DNA of 64,000 bases from Leptolyngbya sp. Cla-17 (GTDB taxonomy: Bacteria > Cyanobacteriota > Cyanobacteriia > Leptolyngbyales > Leptolyngbyaceae). Every line of letters begins with the position of its first letter. Position 1 is the first letter of the stretch. The stretch covers positions 1,486,781-1,550,780 of the forward strand of contig NZ_JAEVYN010000001.1 in the NCBI RefSeq assembly GCF_016807185.1, read 5' to 3'. Below, piece by piece: positions 43,600 to 52,006 of the stretch. The notes below the pieces were generated by a model. The model was given only the letters and a program-made list of their open reading frames with translations, was not told the origin of the DNA and made no database searches. The position numbers and the translations under genes were made by a program.

Positions 43600-45114
43600 C
43601 TAGCCGAACGATTGCGTCAGGCCCCTTCTTTCTATTAGTGCTATTTTTGCTTGTTCGCGATCGTCGAAGTGAATTTTCTCAGTGCCAAGAATCTGATAAT
43701 CCTCGTGTCCTTTGCCAGCAATCAGAACTCCGTCGCCCGGTTGGGCATGGAGAATGGCAGCGCAGATGGCGGCGGCGCGATCGCCCATGACGATTGGATT
43801 CACTGCTTCAGGAATGCCTGCGACCACATCCTCCAAAATGCGCTGGGGGTCTTCGGTGCGGGGATTGTCGGAAGTGACATAAATTGCATCGGCAAGGTCG
43901 GCAGCGATGCGACCCATCTGTGGGCGCTTGGTGCGATCGCGATCGCCGCCGCAGCCAAATACACAAATCATTTGTCCAGTGATGAAGGGACGGGCGGCTT
44001 TCAGCATATTTTCCAGACTATCTGGCGTGTGGGCATAGTCTACAATCACGCTGATGTCCTGATCGGGTGAAAGCTGCACTTGCTCCATGCGACCAGGCAC
44101 GCCACGGAAGTGAGGCAACGCTGCCGCGATCGCGTCCAAGTCCAACCCTAGATGCAGCACTGCGCCGACCGCTGCCAGCAAATTTTCTAGGTTAAATTGC
44201 CCTATCAAAGGCGACATGAACCGAGTGCTTCCTTTAGGCGTATGCAGCACTCCGCTAACACTAGTGGCTCCATAGCTCAGGTCACTTGTCCACAAATCTG
44301 CGCTACTATCCTGCGTGCTATAGCTCCATTTTTCTTGAGTCAGAGTCTGAAGTAGCCGCTTACCGTAGCCATCCTCCAGATTGATCACCGCCCGTCCTTT
44401 CAAATAATCTGGGTTAAACAGTAGCGCTTTGGCAGCAAAATACTCCTCCATATCCGCGTGATAGTCCAAGTGATCCTGGGTCAGGTTCGTAAACACGCTG
44501 ACCTCGAAAGTGCAGCCTTGCACCCGACCCTGCGCCAATGCGTGAGAGCTTACTTCCATTACGCCATAATCGCACCCGGCATTCACCGCATCGGCAAGTT
44601 GCTTTTGGAGTTCCACAGCAAAGGGCGTAGTGTGGACAGCGGTTTGCTGATAGCCCTTCCAGCGGGTGTAGAGGGTGCCTAAAAGGGCGGGGGACTTCTG
44701 CGCGTAGTTGAGAAAAAACTCAATTAGATGGGTGGTGGTGGTTTTGCCGTTAGTGCCTGTTACGCCCACTAGCTTTAAGGTTTGGGCAGGCTGATGATAG
44801 AACGCGGCAGCAAGCTGAGCGCATACTTGCGACATATTTTCTGTGGGAATGATGCAGGCATTGAAAGCGGTTTCAGCACTATGTAATGCTTTACCAGCAG
44901 CAGCAGGAGACACGATCGCGGCAATGGCACCCGCCGCGATCGCCCCTGACCAAAACTCGCCCCCATCGACTCGTGTTCCTGGCATTCCAATAAATAAATC
45001 TCCTGGGTGACACGCCAGCGAATTAGTGGATAAGCCTGTCACCTCGTCATCCAGCGCTGAGTGATCAGCCGTTGGGACAATCCCAGATGCAGCTAGCAAT
45101 TCTCGCAGCTTCAT
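43600..45114 (-). CDS. murE: MurE: UDP-MurNAc-tripeptide synthetase (meso-DAP type)
   Basis: The 504-residue ligase adds the third amino acid to the peptidoglycan precursor. GVTGTNGKTTTTH is the ATP loop; YGVMEVSSHAL and FTNLTQDHLDYH are Mur-ligase motifs. SDNPRTEDP is the DNPRxE motif that selects meso-diaminopimelate. ATG 45114 follows GGAGGTG at good spacing. The gene reads away from a small glutaredoxin-like gene upstream, 27 bp apart, so they may share a transcript. Confidence 0.96.
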   Translation of the reverse strand: MKLRELLAASGIVPTADHSALDDEVTGLSTNSLACHPGDLFIGMPGTRVDGGEFWSGAIAAGAIAAIVSPAAAGKALHSAETAFNACIIPTENMSQVCAQLAAAFYHQPAQTLKLVGVTGTNGKTTTTHLIEFFLNYAQKSPALLGTLYTRWKGYQQTAVHTTPFAVELQKQLADAVNAGCDYGVMEVSSHALAQGRVQGCTFEVSVFTNLTQDHLDYHADMEEYFAAKALLFNPDYLKGRAVINLEDGYGKRLLQTLTQEKWSYSTQDSSADLWTSDLSYGATSVSGVLHTPKGSTRFMSPLIGQFNLENLLAAVGAVLHLGLDLDAIAAALPHFRGVPGRMEQVQLSPDQDISVIVDYAHTPDSLENMLKAARPFITGQMICVFGCGGDRDRTKRPQMGRIAADLADAIYVTSDNPRTEDPQRILEDVVAGIPEAVNPIVMGDRAAAICAAILHAQPGDGVLIAGKGHEDYQILGTEKIHFDDREQAKIALIERRGLTQSFG

Positions 45115-45141
45115 GTCAGCACCTCCTCACAAAATGAACTT

Positions 45142-45459
45142 CTATTGTGCCGGATCAAGGAGCAATTTCTGTAGCATCTGCTCCAACTGAGCGATCGTGG
45201 CACGAGGAGAAGGGCGAGTAATGGAAAAAAGTGTCGAGTGTTGTTCACTCAGCGTCTCTCCGTAAGAGAGGTTGAGTAGTGGAGTTTTTTTCACCCAAAA
45301 TAACACGGGGATTTCGTATTGGTATTGTTGAAACCAATCATCTCGCGTGGTGATGTCTCGAATCTCTAGTTCCAATAGAATGCTGTGAATTTGCTCTAGT
45401 TTTTCTTGCAGCCCTTCACAAAGATGACAACCTGGTTTGCTATATAAAATTAACTGCAT
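45142..45459 (-). CDS. Glutaredoxin-like (DUF836-type) thiol protein
   Basis: The 105-residue protein opens MQLILYSKPGCHLCEGL, with the CxxC redox motif CHLC after the first strand. EIPVLFWV provides the cis-proline turn of the thioredoxin fold. It resembles the glutaredoxin-like DUF836 group, small thiol proteins of unknown partner. ATG 45459 has AAGGAG upstream. It is 27 bp before murE on the same strand. Confidence 0.88.
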   Translation of the reverse strand: MQLILYSKPGCHLCEGLQEKLEQIHSILLELEIRDITTRDDWFQQYQYEIPVLFWVKKTPLLNLSYGETLSEQHSTLFSITRPSPRATIAQLEQMLQKLLLDPAQ

Positions 45460-45639
45460 AAATGAAAACTCCTTTGGCGCGGTTCCGCAAAGCGTTTCCT
45501 ACAGGACTCGCCTATCTTAATCATCCTATTGGTCAGGGTGAGTATCAAGCAGGATGAATTGCTGCGATCGCCATGCAAGGTTAACCAGATTTGGGTATGT
45601 TAGTTACAACGCGGATTAGAGCAAGCAACTAAATCTAAA

Positions 45640-46320
45640 ATGAACCAGTCTATTGAACCTCTGACTAACCCCGCTAGCCTTGATCTCAAACGGCTTAACC
45701 AAAAATTTGAGCAGGCTCACCCCAAAGATATTCTTGCCTGGTGCGTTATTAATATTCCAACTGGATTGGTTCAAACGAGTGTTTTTAGCGTCGATGACTT
45801 GTTGATTACAGATTTGCTTTATCGTGATTTGCAGCCACCAAACTCCGTTCCTGTCCTTTTTCTAGATACGCTGCACCACTTTCCTCAAACACTCGATTTA
45901 GTTGCAAAAGCGAAGCATCTTTACCGTCTCAATCTCAAAAGTTATAAAATCCCTGGTGTGACTATGCGGCAAGACTTTGCCGAAAAATACGGTGAAGCCC
46001 TGTGGGAAAAGGATAGCAATAAGTTTCATCAGTTGACGAAGGTTGAGCCACTGCAACGGGGCTTAGCGGAACTAGGTGCGATCGCATGGCTAACTGGAAA
46101 TCGCCGCGACCAAGCGTCCACCTTCGCCAATTTACCTATCTTTGAACTGGATTCACAACAGCGGTTAAAGGTCAATCCTCTAGCAAATTGGACACGTAAA
46201 GAAACTTGGGCATACGTGTTTGAATATGATGTCACCTACAATCCCTTGCACGATCAAGGTTACTCCAACATTGGGGATGAACCCTTAACCAGGCTACCCA
46301 CTGAAGTCGCTAGCAAATAA
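45640..46320 (+). CDS. cysH: PAPS reductase CysH-like, truncated by an in-frame stop
   Basis: The 226-residue frame matches thioredoxin-dependent phosphoadenylyl-sulfate reductase: PVLFLDTLHHFPQT, KVEPLQRGL, WLTGNRRDQAST, VNPLANWTRKETWAYV and GYSNIGDEPLT. The reaction reduces activated sulfate to sulfite. The usual C-terminal catalytic ECG(L/I)H motif is missing before TAA 46318-46320. The same frame continues for 14 codons to TAG 46363-46365 and encodes AEHWQKQTECGIFP, which holds that motif. A single base change from GAA or CAA to TAA would explain it. As annotated, the enzyme would lack its catalytic cysteine unless the stop is read through. Confidence 0.88.
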   Translation: MNQSIEPLTNPASLDLKRLNQKFEQAHPKDILAWCVINIPTGLVQTSVFSVDDLLITDLLYRDLQPPNSVPVLFLDTLHHFPQTLDLVAKAKHLYRLNLKSYKIPGVTMRQDFAEKYGEALWEKDSNKFHQLTKVEPLQRGLAELGAIAWLTGNRRDQASTFANLPIFELDSQQRLKVNPLANWTRKETWAYVFEYDVTYNPLHDQGYSNIGDEPLTRLPTEVASK

Positions 46321-46395
46321 GCTGAACATTGGCAAAAACAAACCGAATGCGGGATTTTTCCGTAGAAAGTGAGCAGTACCTGACACCTCTTTTCT

Positions 46396-47220
46396 ATGCC
46401 TAAAACTGTTTTTATTACGGGTGCTTCTACAGGGATTGGCTATGCTACGGCTCAGCTTTTTCACCAAAAAGGGTGGAATGTAGTGGCAACCATGAGATCG
46501 CCTGAAAAGGCGACTAGCCTTGCCCAGTTGGATAATGTGCTGTGTTTACCGCTAGATGTGACAAATTTCAGTTCGATTCAGCCGGCTGTGGATGCGGCAT
46601 TGGAACGATTTGCCGCCATTGATGTGTTAGTCAACAATGCAGGCTACGGTTTGCTTGGAGCGTTTGAAGCCTGCACCGCAGAGCAAATTCAGCGGCAGTT
46701 TGCAACCAACGTGTTTGGGCTAATGGAAGTGACTCGCGCATTTTTACCTCATTTTCGATCGCGACGCTCTGGTGTGATCGTAAGCATTGCCTCCATTGGT
46801 GGACGGATTGCATTTCCGCTGTATAGCCCCTATCACTCAACCAAGTGGGCTGTAGAAGGCTTTAGTGACTCGTTGCAATATGAACTGGAACCCTTCAATA
46901 TTCGAGTCAAACTGATTGAACCCGGTCCGATTAAGACGGATTTCTATACGCGATCGCCCGAAATATCTCAACAGCCCGGTCTCACTGCCTATGACAGCTT
47001 TATTGCAAAGGTCATGCCCAATATGACTAAATCTGGAGAAACCGGATCTCCCCCAGAAGTGACCGCTGCCGTGATTTTCCAAGCCGCAACAGATGGCATC
47101 CAACGTCTGCGCTATCCGGCTGGAGGCAATGCTGGTATGCTGCTGCTGTTACGCAAACTGCTGCCCGACGCAATGTTTGCCGCGATCGTCCGTGCTGCCA
47201 CTATCGGACGTTCATCTTAG
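46396..47220 (+). CDS. Short-chain dehydrogenase/reductase
   Basis: The 274-residue protein is a classical SDR. FITGASTGIGYATAQLF binds NAD(P), NNAGYG is the cofactor strand, and YSPYHSTK holds the catalytic Tyr-x-x-x-Lys, with SIASIGG supplying the serine. Pro-Gly at EPGPIKTDFY is also typical. The C-terminal extension (residues about 200-274) with a hydrophobic tail is seen in oxidoreductases acting on lipids or retinoid-like substrates. It follows the broken cysH by 30 bp after the second stop. Substrate unknown. Confidence 0.92.
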   Translation: MPKTVFITGASTGIGYATAQLFHQKGWNVVATMRSPEKATSLAQLDNVLCLPLDVTNFSSIQPAVDAALERFAAIDVLVNNAGYGLLGAFEACTAEQIQRQFATNVFGLMEVTRAFLPHFRSRRSGVIVSIASIGGRIAFPLYSPYHSTKWAVEGFSDSLQYELEPFNIRVKLIEPGPIKTDFYTRSPEISQQPGLTAYDSFIAKVMPNMTKSGETGSPPEVTAAVIFQAATDGIQRLRYPAGGNAGMLLLLRKLLPDAMFAAIVRAATIGRSS

Positions 47221-47226
47221 AGACCA

Positions 47227-48675
47227 CTAAAGCTTGGGTGTTTTTTGATGCCAGTCTGTGGATTGCTCGTAAGCGTAGGCGGCTTGAAATACTTGGTCTT
47301 CACGGAGGACGTTGCCGATTAGCTGTAGACCAATGGGTAAGCCATCAGCATCGAAGCCACAGGGAATGCTGATGCCTGGAAGCCCGGCCAAGTTGACGGG
47401 AATAGTCATCAGATCAATCAAGTACATGCTGAGGGGATCGGCAGATTTATCGCCAGCTTTAAAGGCAGTGGAAGGAGCGGTCGGGGTAACCAGTACATCG
47501 ACTTTTTTGAAGGCTTCCTCAAAGTCCTGCTTCATTAATGTGCGAACTTTTTGCGCTTTCAGATAGTAAGCATCGTAATAGCCAGCGGATAGGGCGTAAG
47601 TGCCAATCATAATCCGGCGTTTCACCTCCGCTCCAAAGCCTTCAGCGCGGGTACGAGTATACATTTCCATCAGGTTGTCAGCGTTTTCGGCGCGGGCACC
47701 ATACTTTACGCCGTCATAGCGGGCAAGGTTTGCGGATGCTTCAGAGGGAGCAATGATGTAGTAGGCGGCAATGCCATAGCGAAAGCGGGGGCAAGAAATT
47801 TCGACAATTTCAGCACCCAATTCTTTTAGCTGCTGGATAGCGGCCCGCACTGATTTTTCTACATCAGGACTCAATCCTTCGCCGAAGGTTTCTTGAATGA
47901 TGCCAACTTTTTTGCCTTTGAGATCAGGAATTAGGAATTGACTGTAGTCGGGAATCTCCACTTTGAGGCTGGTGGAGTCTTTGGGGTCGTGTCCCGCGAT
48001 CGCCCCTAGCAAAATTGCTGCATCTTCCACTGATCGAGCAAAGGGACCGATTTGATCCAACGACGAGGCAAACGCTACCAATCCATAGCGCGAAACCAAA
48101 CCGTAGGTGGGTTTCATTCCGACAATGCCGCAAAACGAAGCCGGTTGACGAATCGAACCGCCCGTATCCGAACCTAGAGAAATGATGCATTCACCACCCG
48201 CTACCGCCGCTGCTGATCCGCCGGAAGAGCCACCCGGTACGCGAGAAATATCCCAGGGGTTCGCGGTGCGCTGAAACGCAGAGTTTTCAGTTGAGCCGCC
48301 CATGGCAAACTCATCTAGGTTCGTTTTGCCCACCATAATGGTGCCTGCATCCATCAGCTTTTGACTGACGGTAGCTTCGTAGGGCGGCACAAAATTTTCT
48401 AAAATGCGAGAGGCACAAGTCGTGCGGATGCCTTTCGTGCAAATGTTGTCTTTGATGCCAATGGGAATGCCAGACAACAGTCCAATCTCTTCACCCGCCG
48501 CAATTTTGGCATCAACGTGTTGGGCTTGCGCCAAGGCATAGTCTGCCGTTACTTGCAAAAAGCTGTGCAGTTTTGGTTCCACTGCCTGAATGCGATCGAG
48601 GGCTTCGTGAGCCACTTCTACTGCCGATCGCTCTTTTTGAATCAGTTGTTGGTGCAACTCCCGAATGGATGCCAT
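47227..48675 (-). CDS. gatA: GatA: Asp/Glu-tRNA amidotransferase subunit A
   Basis: From ATG 48675 the protein has 482 residues, the usual GatA length; a longer frame to 48915 adds 80 unconserved residues. It has the amidase signature with the Ser-cisSer-Lys triad: GIPIGIKDNICTKG (Lys), PGGSSGGSAAAVAGG (Ser) and SLGSDTGGSIRQPA (nucleophile Ser). With GatB and GatC it converts Glu-tRNA(Gln) to Gln-tRNA(Gln), needed because cyanobacteria lack a true GlnRS in most cases. It converges with the SDR gene 6 bp apart. Confidence 0.97.
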   Translation of the reverse strand: MASIRELHQQLIQKERSAVEVAHEALDRIQAVEPKLHSFLQVTADYALAQAQHVDAKIAAGEEIGLLSGIPIGIKDNICTKGIRTTCASRILENFVPPYEATVSQKLMDAGTIMVGKTNLDEFAMGGSTENSAFQRTANPWDISRVPGGSSGGSAAAVAGGECIISLGSDTGGSIRQPASFCGIVGMKPTYGLVSRYGLVAFASSLDQIGPFARSVEDAAILLGAIAGHDPKDSTSLKVEIPDYSQFLIPDLKGKKVGIIQETFGEGLSPDVEKSVRAAIQQLKELGAEIVEISCPRFRYGIAAYYIIAPSEASANLARYDGVKYGARAENADNLMEMYTRTRAEGFGAEVKRRIMIGTYALSAGYYDAYYLKAQKVRTLMKQDFEEAFKKVDVLVTPTAPSTAFKAGDKSADPLSMYLIDLMTIPVNLAGLPGISIPCGFDADGLPIGLQLIGNVLREDQVFQAAYAYEQSTDWHQKTPKL

Positions 48676-48830
48676 GCCGTACCTCATGCGACGCAAATGC
48701 TTTCCTAGTGTATCGCCTCCGTGCCAAGTGGCATCAGCCATTCCTGGGGATTGGGAAGCGATGTCACAACCTTGCAACCCCAACTTGAAGATGCCTGTGG
48801 CAGAATAGGGGCGTTCGTGATAGCCCTGAT

Positions 48831-48871
48831 TTATCAGTTTGCGCCAGCGTTGACTTATCAGTTTGCGCCAG
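48831..48871. repeat. 17-bp direct repeat in the gatA/dsbA-like spacer
   Basis: TTATCAGTTTGCGCCAG occurs at 48831-48847 and 48855-48871, with a 24-bp period. It lies in the divergent promoter region of gatA and the thioredoxin-fold gene. It may be a binding site or a small duplication. Confidence 0.75.
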
Positions 48872-48904
48872 GCAGTGTCGAAGCGTAAAGCGTGAGGAGA
48901 ATCT

Positions 48905-49705
48905 ATGAGTCGCAATCAGGTTTGGAAGCAGATCGGAAAATTCATCAAGTTTCAGCGGCTGCCCGGATTGCTGTTGGCGGTAGTGTGCATTGTGTTGATT
49001 AATCGGTGGTTACCCGCAGAAGCCGGTGGTAGCGAAATTAATCCTCAACTCCGCGACCAAGTCCTACAAATCATTCGTGAGAATCCAGAGGCCATTTTAG
49101 AAACAGTTCAGGCTTACCAAAAAAAGCAGCAAGAGGCTCAGCAAAAAGCACAACAATCTTTTTTGCAGCAAATGAAAGCGGACCCCAAAGCCGTGATTGG
49201 GAAATCGCCAACCAAAGGCTCGAAAAATGGAAAAGTGCTGTTAATGGAGTTCTCCGATTTTCAGTGTCCTTACTGCGCCAAAGCAAATGACACGCTGAAA
49301 GAATTTATGGCGAAACATGGAGATACCGTAACGCTTACTTATAAGCATTTACCGCTGACTTCAATTCATGCGGAGGCGCTACCTGCGGCTAAAGCGGCAT
49401 GGGCAGCGGGACAACAGGGCAAATTCTGGGAATTTCACGATGCCCTGTTTGCTAATCAAAAGCAACTGGGTGAGGCATTGTATCAATCAACGGCAAAATC
49501 TTTGGGGCTAGATCTCGCGAAGTTTGAGAGCGATCGCACGAGTAGCACGGCGACAACCGCCATCAATCAAGATTTGGAAGTAGCGGAAAAGTTAGGCGTT
49601 GAGAGCACACCGTTTTTTGTGATGAATGGAGAACCTCTTCCAGGCGCAGTGCAGCTATCTGATTTAGAAGCAGCATTAGCGCAGACGAACCGATTAATTA
49701 AGTGA
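48905..49705 (+). CDS. DsbA-like membrane-anchored thiol oxidoreductase
   Basis: The 266-residue protein has a basic N-terminus and a membrane helix (PGLLLAVVCIVLINRWL), followed by a Gln-rich coiled segment (residues about 65-90). The DsbA/thioredoxin-fold domain has EFSDFQCPYCAKAN with active-site CPYC, and ESTPFFVMNG with the cis-proline. It would act in the periplasm or lumen in disulfide formation or exchange. ATG 48905 follows GAGGAGAA. The downstream PPC-domain gene is 28 bp away. Confidence 0.93.
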   Translation: MSRNQVWKQIGKFIKFQRLPGLLLAVVCIVLINRWLPAEAGGSEINPQLRDQVLQIIRENPEAILETVQAYQKKQQEAQQKAQQSFLQQMKADPKAVIGKSPTKGSKNGKVLLMEFSDFQCPYCAKANDTLKEFMAKHGDTVTLTYKHLPLTSIHAEALPAAKAAWAAGQQGKFWEFHDALFANQKQLGEALYQSTAKSLGLDLAKFESDRTSSTATTAINQDLEVAEKLGVESTPFFVMNGEPLPGAVQLSDLEAALAQTNRLIK

Positions 49706-49732
49706 ATTCCTAAGTCTCTGGGTCATAATTAG

Positions 49733-50215
49733 GTGAATCGCCTATATTGCGCCGCCGGAAGATTTTTCATGTCTCGCTTTTTTGCTCTCTTTCACGCTGT
49801 TGCACTCCAGATCGCCTATGTGGCTATCAGTGCGAATCTATCTACTATCAATGCTCAAACGCCTATTTATACGCCGATTCCGCTGACACCGGGCAAAAAT
49901 GTTGTCGATAAGCTGTCTAATAGAGACATTCCCACCGGACAGGGAGGCTTTGCTCGTGATTATGTGGTGCCGCTACAGGCAGGCAGCCAACTTGCGATCG
50001 ACCTAGCATCTGATAACTTTGACACGATTGTTTATCTACTCGCTAGCGACGGTACAACGGTTGCTGAAAATGATGATGGACCCGATGGCACCACCAATTC
50101 ACTGTTGTTTACCCGCATTACCAAAACGGGCACTTACTCTATTCGAGTGCGATCGTTTGGTGAGGTTTCTGCGGGCAACTTTACTCTTAAAGTAACCCTG
50201 CTGAAACCGCAATAA
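49733..50215 (+). CDS. Exported PPC-domain (pre-peptidase C-terminal-like) protein
   Basis: The frame opens at GTG 49733, with ATG 49769 as an alternative start just before a signal peptide (SRFFALFHAVALQIAYVA, ending near ANLSTINAQT). The mature part is a PPC beta-sandwich: DYVVPLQAGSQLAIDL, NFDTIVYLLASDGTTVAEND and GTYSIRVRSF are the standard strands. Such domains occur at the ends of secreted peptidases; here it stands alone. Role is likely extracellular or periplasmic binding. Confidence 0.85.
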   Translation: MNRLYCAAGRFFMSRFFALFHAVALQIAYVAISANLSTINAQTPIYTPIPLTPGKNVVDKLSNRDIPTGQGGFARDYVVPLQAGSQLAIDLASDNFDTIVYLLASDGTTVAENDDGPDGTTNSLLFTRITKTGTYSIRVRSFGEVSAGNFTLKVTLLKPQ

Positions 50216-50251
50216 TCCTGAGCGTAAAGTCGCCAATCAAATAGTTAGGCA

Positions 50252-50404
50252 GTGCGGGGTGCGGAGTTGATGCAGTGGACGTATTTATGTCAGCTATACA
50301 CTCCTAATCACTTTGCTGGTACTGTCGCAGCACTTTTAGCAATGGGCTGGAGAGATCCGAATTCAGAGGCGATCGCTTTTAACCCCATACTCCGCATCCC
50401 GCAC
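50252..50404. repeat. Long inverted repeat between convergent genes
   Basis: GTGCGGGGTGCGGAGT at 50252-50267 is complementary to ACTCCGCATCCCGCAC at 50389-50404, with one mismatch and a 121-bp loop. Related GTGCGGAGT sequences form the hairpin at 63741. It lies at the 3' sides of the PPC gene and rluD. The small frame within is not convincing. Confidence 0.7.
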
Positions 50405-50416
50405 TTTCCTCTTGCT

Positions 50417-51400
50417 TTACTGACGTTTTCGCAGTACTTCTAACAGGGTTGTGAAGGAACTTGGAGCAGGAGCGATCGCCTCTATCCACTCGTTTGACAC
50501 GGGATGCAGCAACCGCAATCTCCAGGCATGGAGCGCTTGACCTGGTAAATTGACTCCCACGGAACCCTTGGGTCCATATGCCGGATCCCCTACGATGGGA
50601 TGTCCCAAATGAGCGGTATGCACCCGGATCTGATGAGTCCGCCCCGTTTCTAGCTCAAAGTTGATCAGCGTATAATTGCCAATTCGCTCCTTCACTTGCC
50701 AATGAGTGATTGCGGCTCGTCCACCATCGGTTTCGGCAACGATCGCCATTTTTTGGCGATCGCCTGAATGCCGACCAATGGGTGCATTCACCGTGCCGCT
50801 TTCAGTTTTGGGTGCACCGTAGACGATACCCAGATAGTCTCGCCTCGCTGTTTTGTGCTGAAACTGCTGCTGTAAATGAATATGGGCGCGATCGCTTTTG
50901 GCAATGGCGATCGCGCCGGTGGTGTCTTTGTCTAACCGATGCACAATGCCGGGACGCTGAATGCCGCCAATGCCCGACAGGGTGCTGATGCCGTCAGTGC
51001 GACAATGCCACAGCAGCGCATTGACCAAGGTGCCGCTGGAATGTCCAGGGGCTGGATGCACCACCAACCCAGCAGGCTTATTTACAATCAGCAGTTCGGC
51101 ATCTTCGTACAAAATATCTAAGGGGATATCTTCTGGCTGAAGATTAAGTGGCTCGGCATCGGGAATGGTGAGATGGATGTGATCGCCGGCCTGCACCAAT
51201 TCTTTTTTGGAGAGACAAATCTCACCGTTGAGAATCACCTGTTGCTGAACAATAAGTTTTTGTACACGCGATCGCGATAAATCAACCAACTGCTCTGCTA
51301 GAAACGCATCGAGCCGTTCTCCAGCTTCTTCTTCGTCAACTTGTAATTCAATTTGTGCAGGCAACTTCTTCGCTAACCAGATACACTCATTCAGGGACAA
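50417..51400 (-). CDS. rluD: RluD-type 23S rRNA pseudouridine synthase
   Basis: This 327-residue protein has an N-terminal S4 RNA-binding domain (GERLDAFLAEQLVDLSRSRV), then the RluA-family catalytic core with GIVHRLDKDTTG (catalytic Asp), LLIVNKPAGLVVHPAPGH and TGRTHQIRVH. RluD-type enzymes convert uridines to pseudouridine in 23S rRNA. The frame opens at a TTG (51400); no ATG or GTG lies at the expected place, so the start is unsure. Whether it is RluD or a paralogue is not certain. Confidence 0.92.
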   Translation of the reverse strand: MSLNECIWLAKKLPAQIELQVDEEEAGERLDAFLAEQLVDLSRSRVQKLIVQQQVILNGEICLSKKELVQAGDHIHLTIPDAEPLNLQPEDIPLDILYEDAELLIVNKPAGLVVHPAPGHSSGTLVNALLWHCRTDGISTLSGIGGIQRPGIVHRLDKDTTGAIAIAKSDRAHIHLQQQFQHKTARRDYLGIVYGAPKTESGTVNAPIGRHSGDRQKMAIVAETDGGRAAITHWQVKERIGNYTLINFELETGRTHQIRVHTAHLGHPIVGDPAYGPKGSVGVNLPGQALHAWRLRLLHPVSNEWIEAIAPAPSSFTTLLEVLRKRQ

Positions 51401-51613
51401 TCATTTTAAGTGGAATTTTTAGTAGAAATTAAGTTAGAAAACTTACGAGGTGAGTGGGTGGCAATATCTTACACTCTGATCAGAGAGTTTATTAGGATTT
51501 AGATTAACTTCCCGATTGCCAGCAAATCTGGCTTCTGAAGCTTTACCTACTACTCGATTTACTACTTTAAATGAATATCCTCGGCTCCTAACAAACGCTC
51601 ATCACAGTGATCC

Positions 51614-51973
51614 ATGACTCGGCAAATCGATCTTATCAATATCTCTAAGACTATCACCTCGTTTGAAGGGGTTACCAACGCGGATATGCTTCCCTTAGGA
51701 CGCAGATCAGAAGTCCTGTCCGTATTGTCTAAAACCTGTCCAGATTGGAAGTTTCCAGTTCATCCAACCCATCCAGATCGGGGTGGCGTGGTTAGTGAAC
51801 AGTGCCATTTAGAATTTTATATCCCAGACGACGAGCCAATTTTGATGCTGGGTTTGGATGTTTATACCGGGGATGATGCAGTTGTTATGGGTGTGATTCG
51901 CTCGATCTGTCAAGCGACTGGCTGGCGTGCGTTTGACCCCGCCGAAGAGGAACTGATTGACTTTGCCAACTAA
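51614..51973 (+). CDS. Hypothetical protein, 119 aa
   Basis: The ATG at 51614 opens an acidic protein with mixed alpha/beta pattern: FEGVTNADMLPLGRRSEVLSVL, EFYIPDDEPILMLGLDVYTGDDAVVMGVI (quoted in parts: DEPILMLGLDVYTGDD) and a C-terminal acidic tail. No family motif was recognised. Overall size and acidity recall small immunity or regulator proteins, but no partner gene is adjacent. It converges with cobA. Confidence 0.6.
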   Translation: MTRQIDLINISKTITSFEGVTNADMLPLGRRSEVLSVLSKTCPDWKFPVHPTHPDRGGVVSEQCHLEFYIPDDEPILMLGLDVYTGDDAVVMGVIRSICQATGWRAFDPAEEELIDFAN

Positions 51974-52006
51974 GCGGCTGTCAAGCAAGCAACTGAGTGG
52001 TAAAAG

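Noticed and set aside
47227..48915. Longer start for gatA (562 aa)
   Set aside because: The extra 80 residues overlap the DsbA-like gene start and include the direct repeat; GatA starts at 48675 after GAGG.
50252..50443. Sixty-three-codon frame between the PPC gene and rluD
   Set aside because: It lies inside the long inverted repeat and overlaps the rluD end; no ribosome-binding site or coding pattern.
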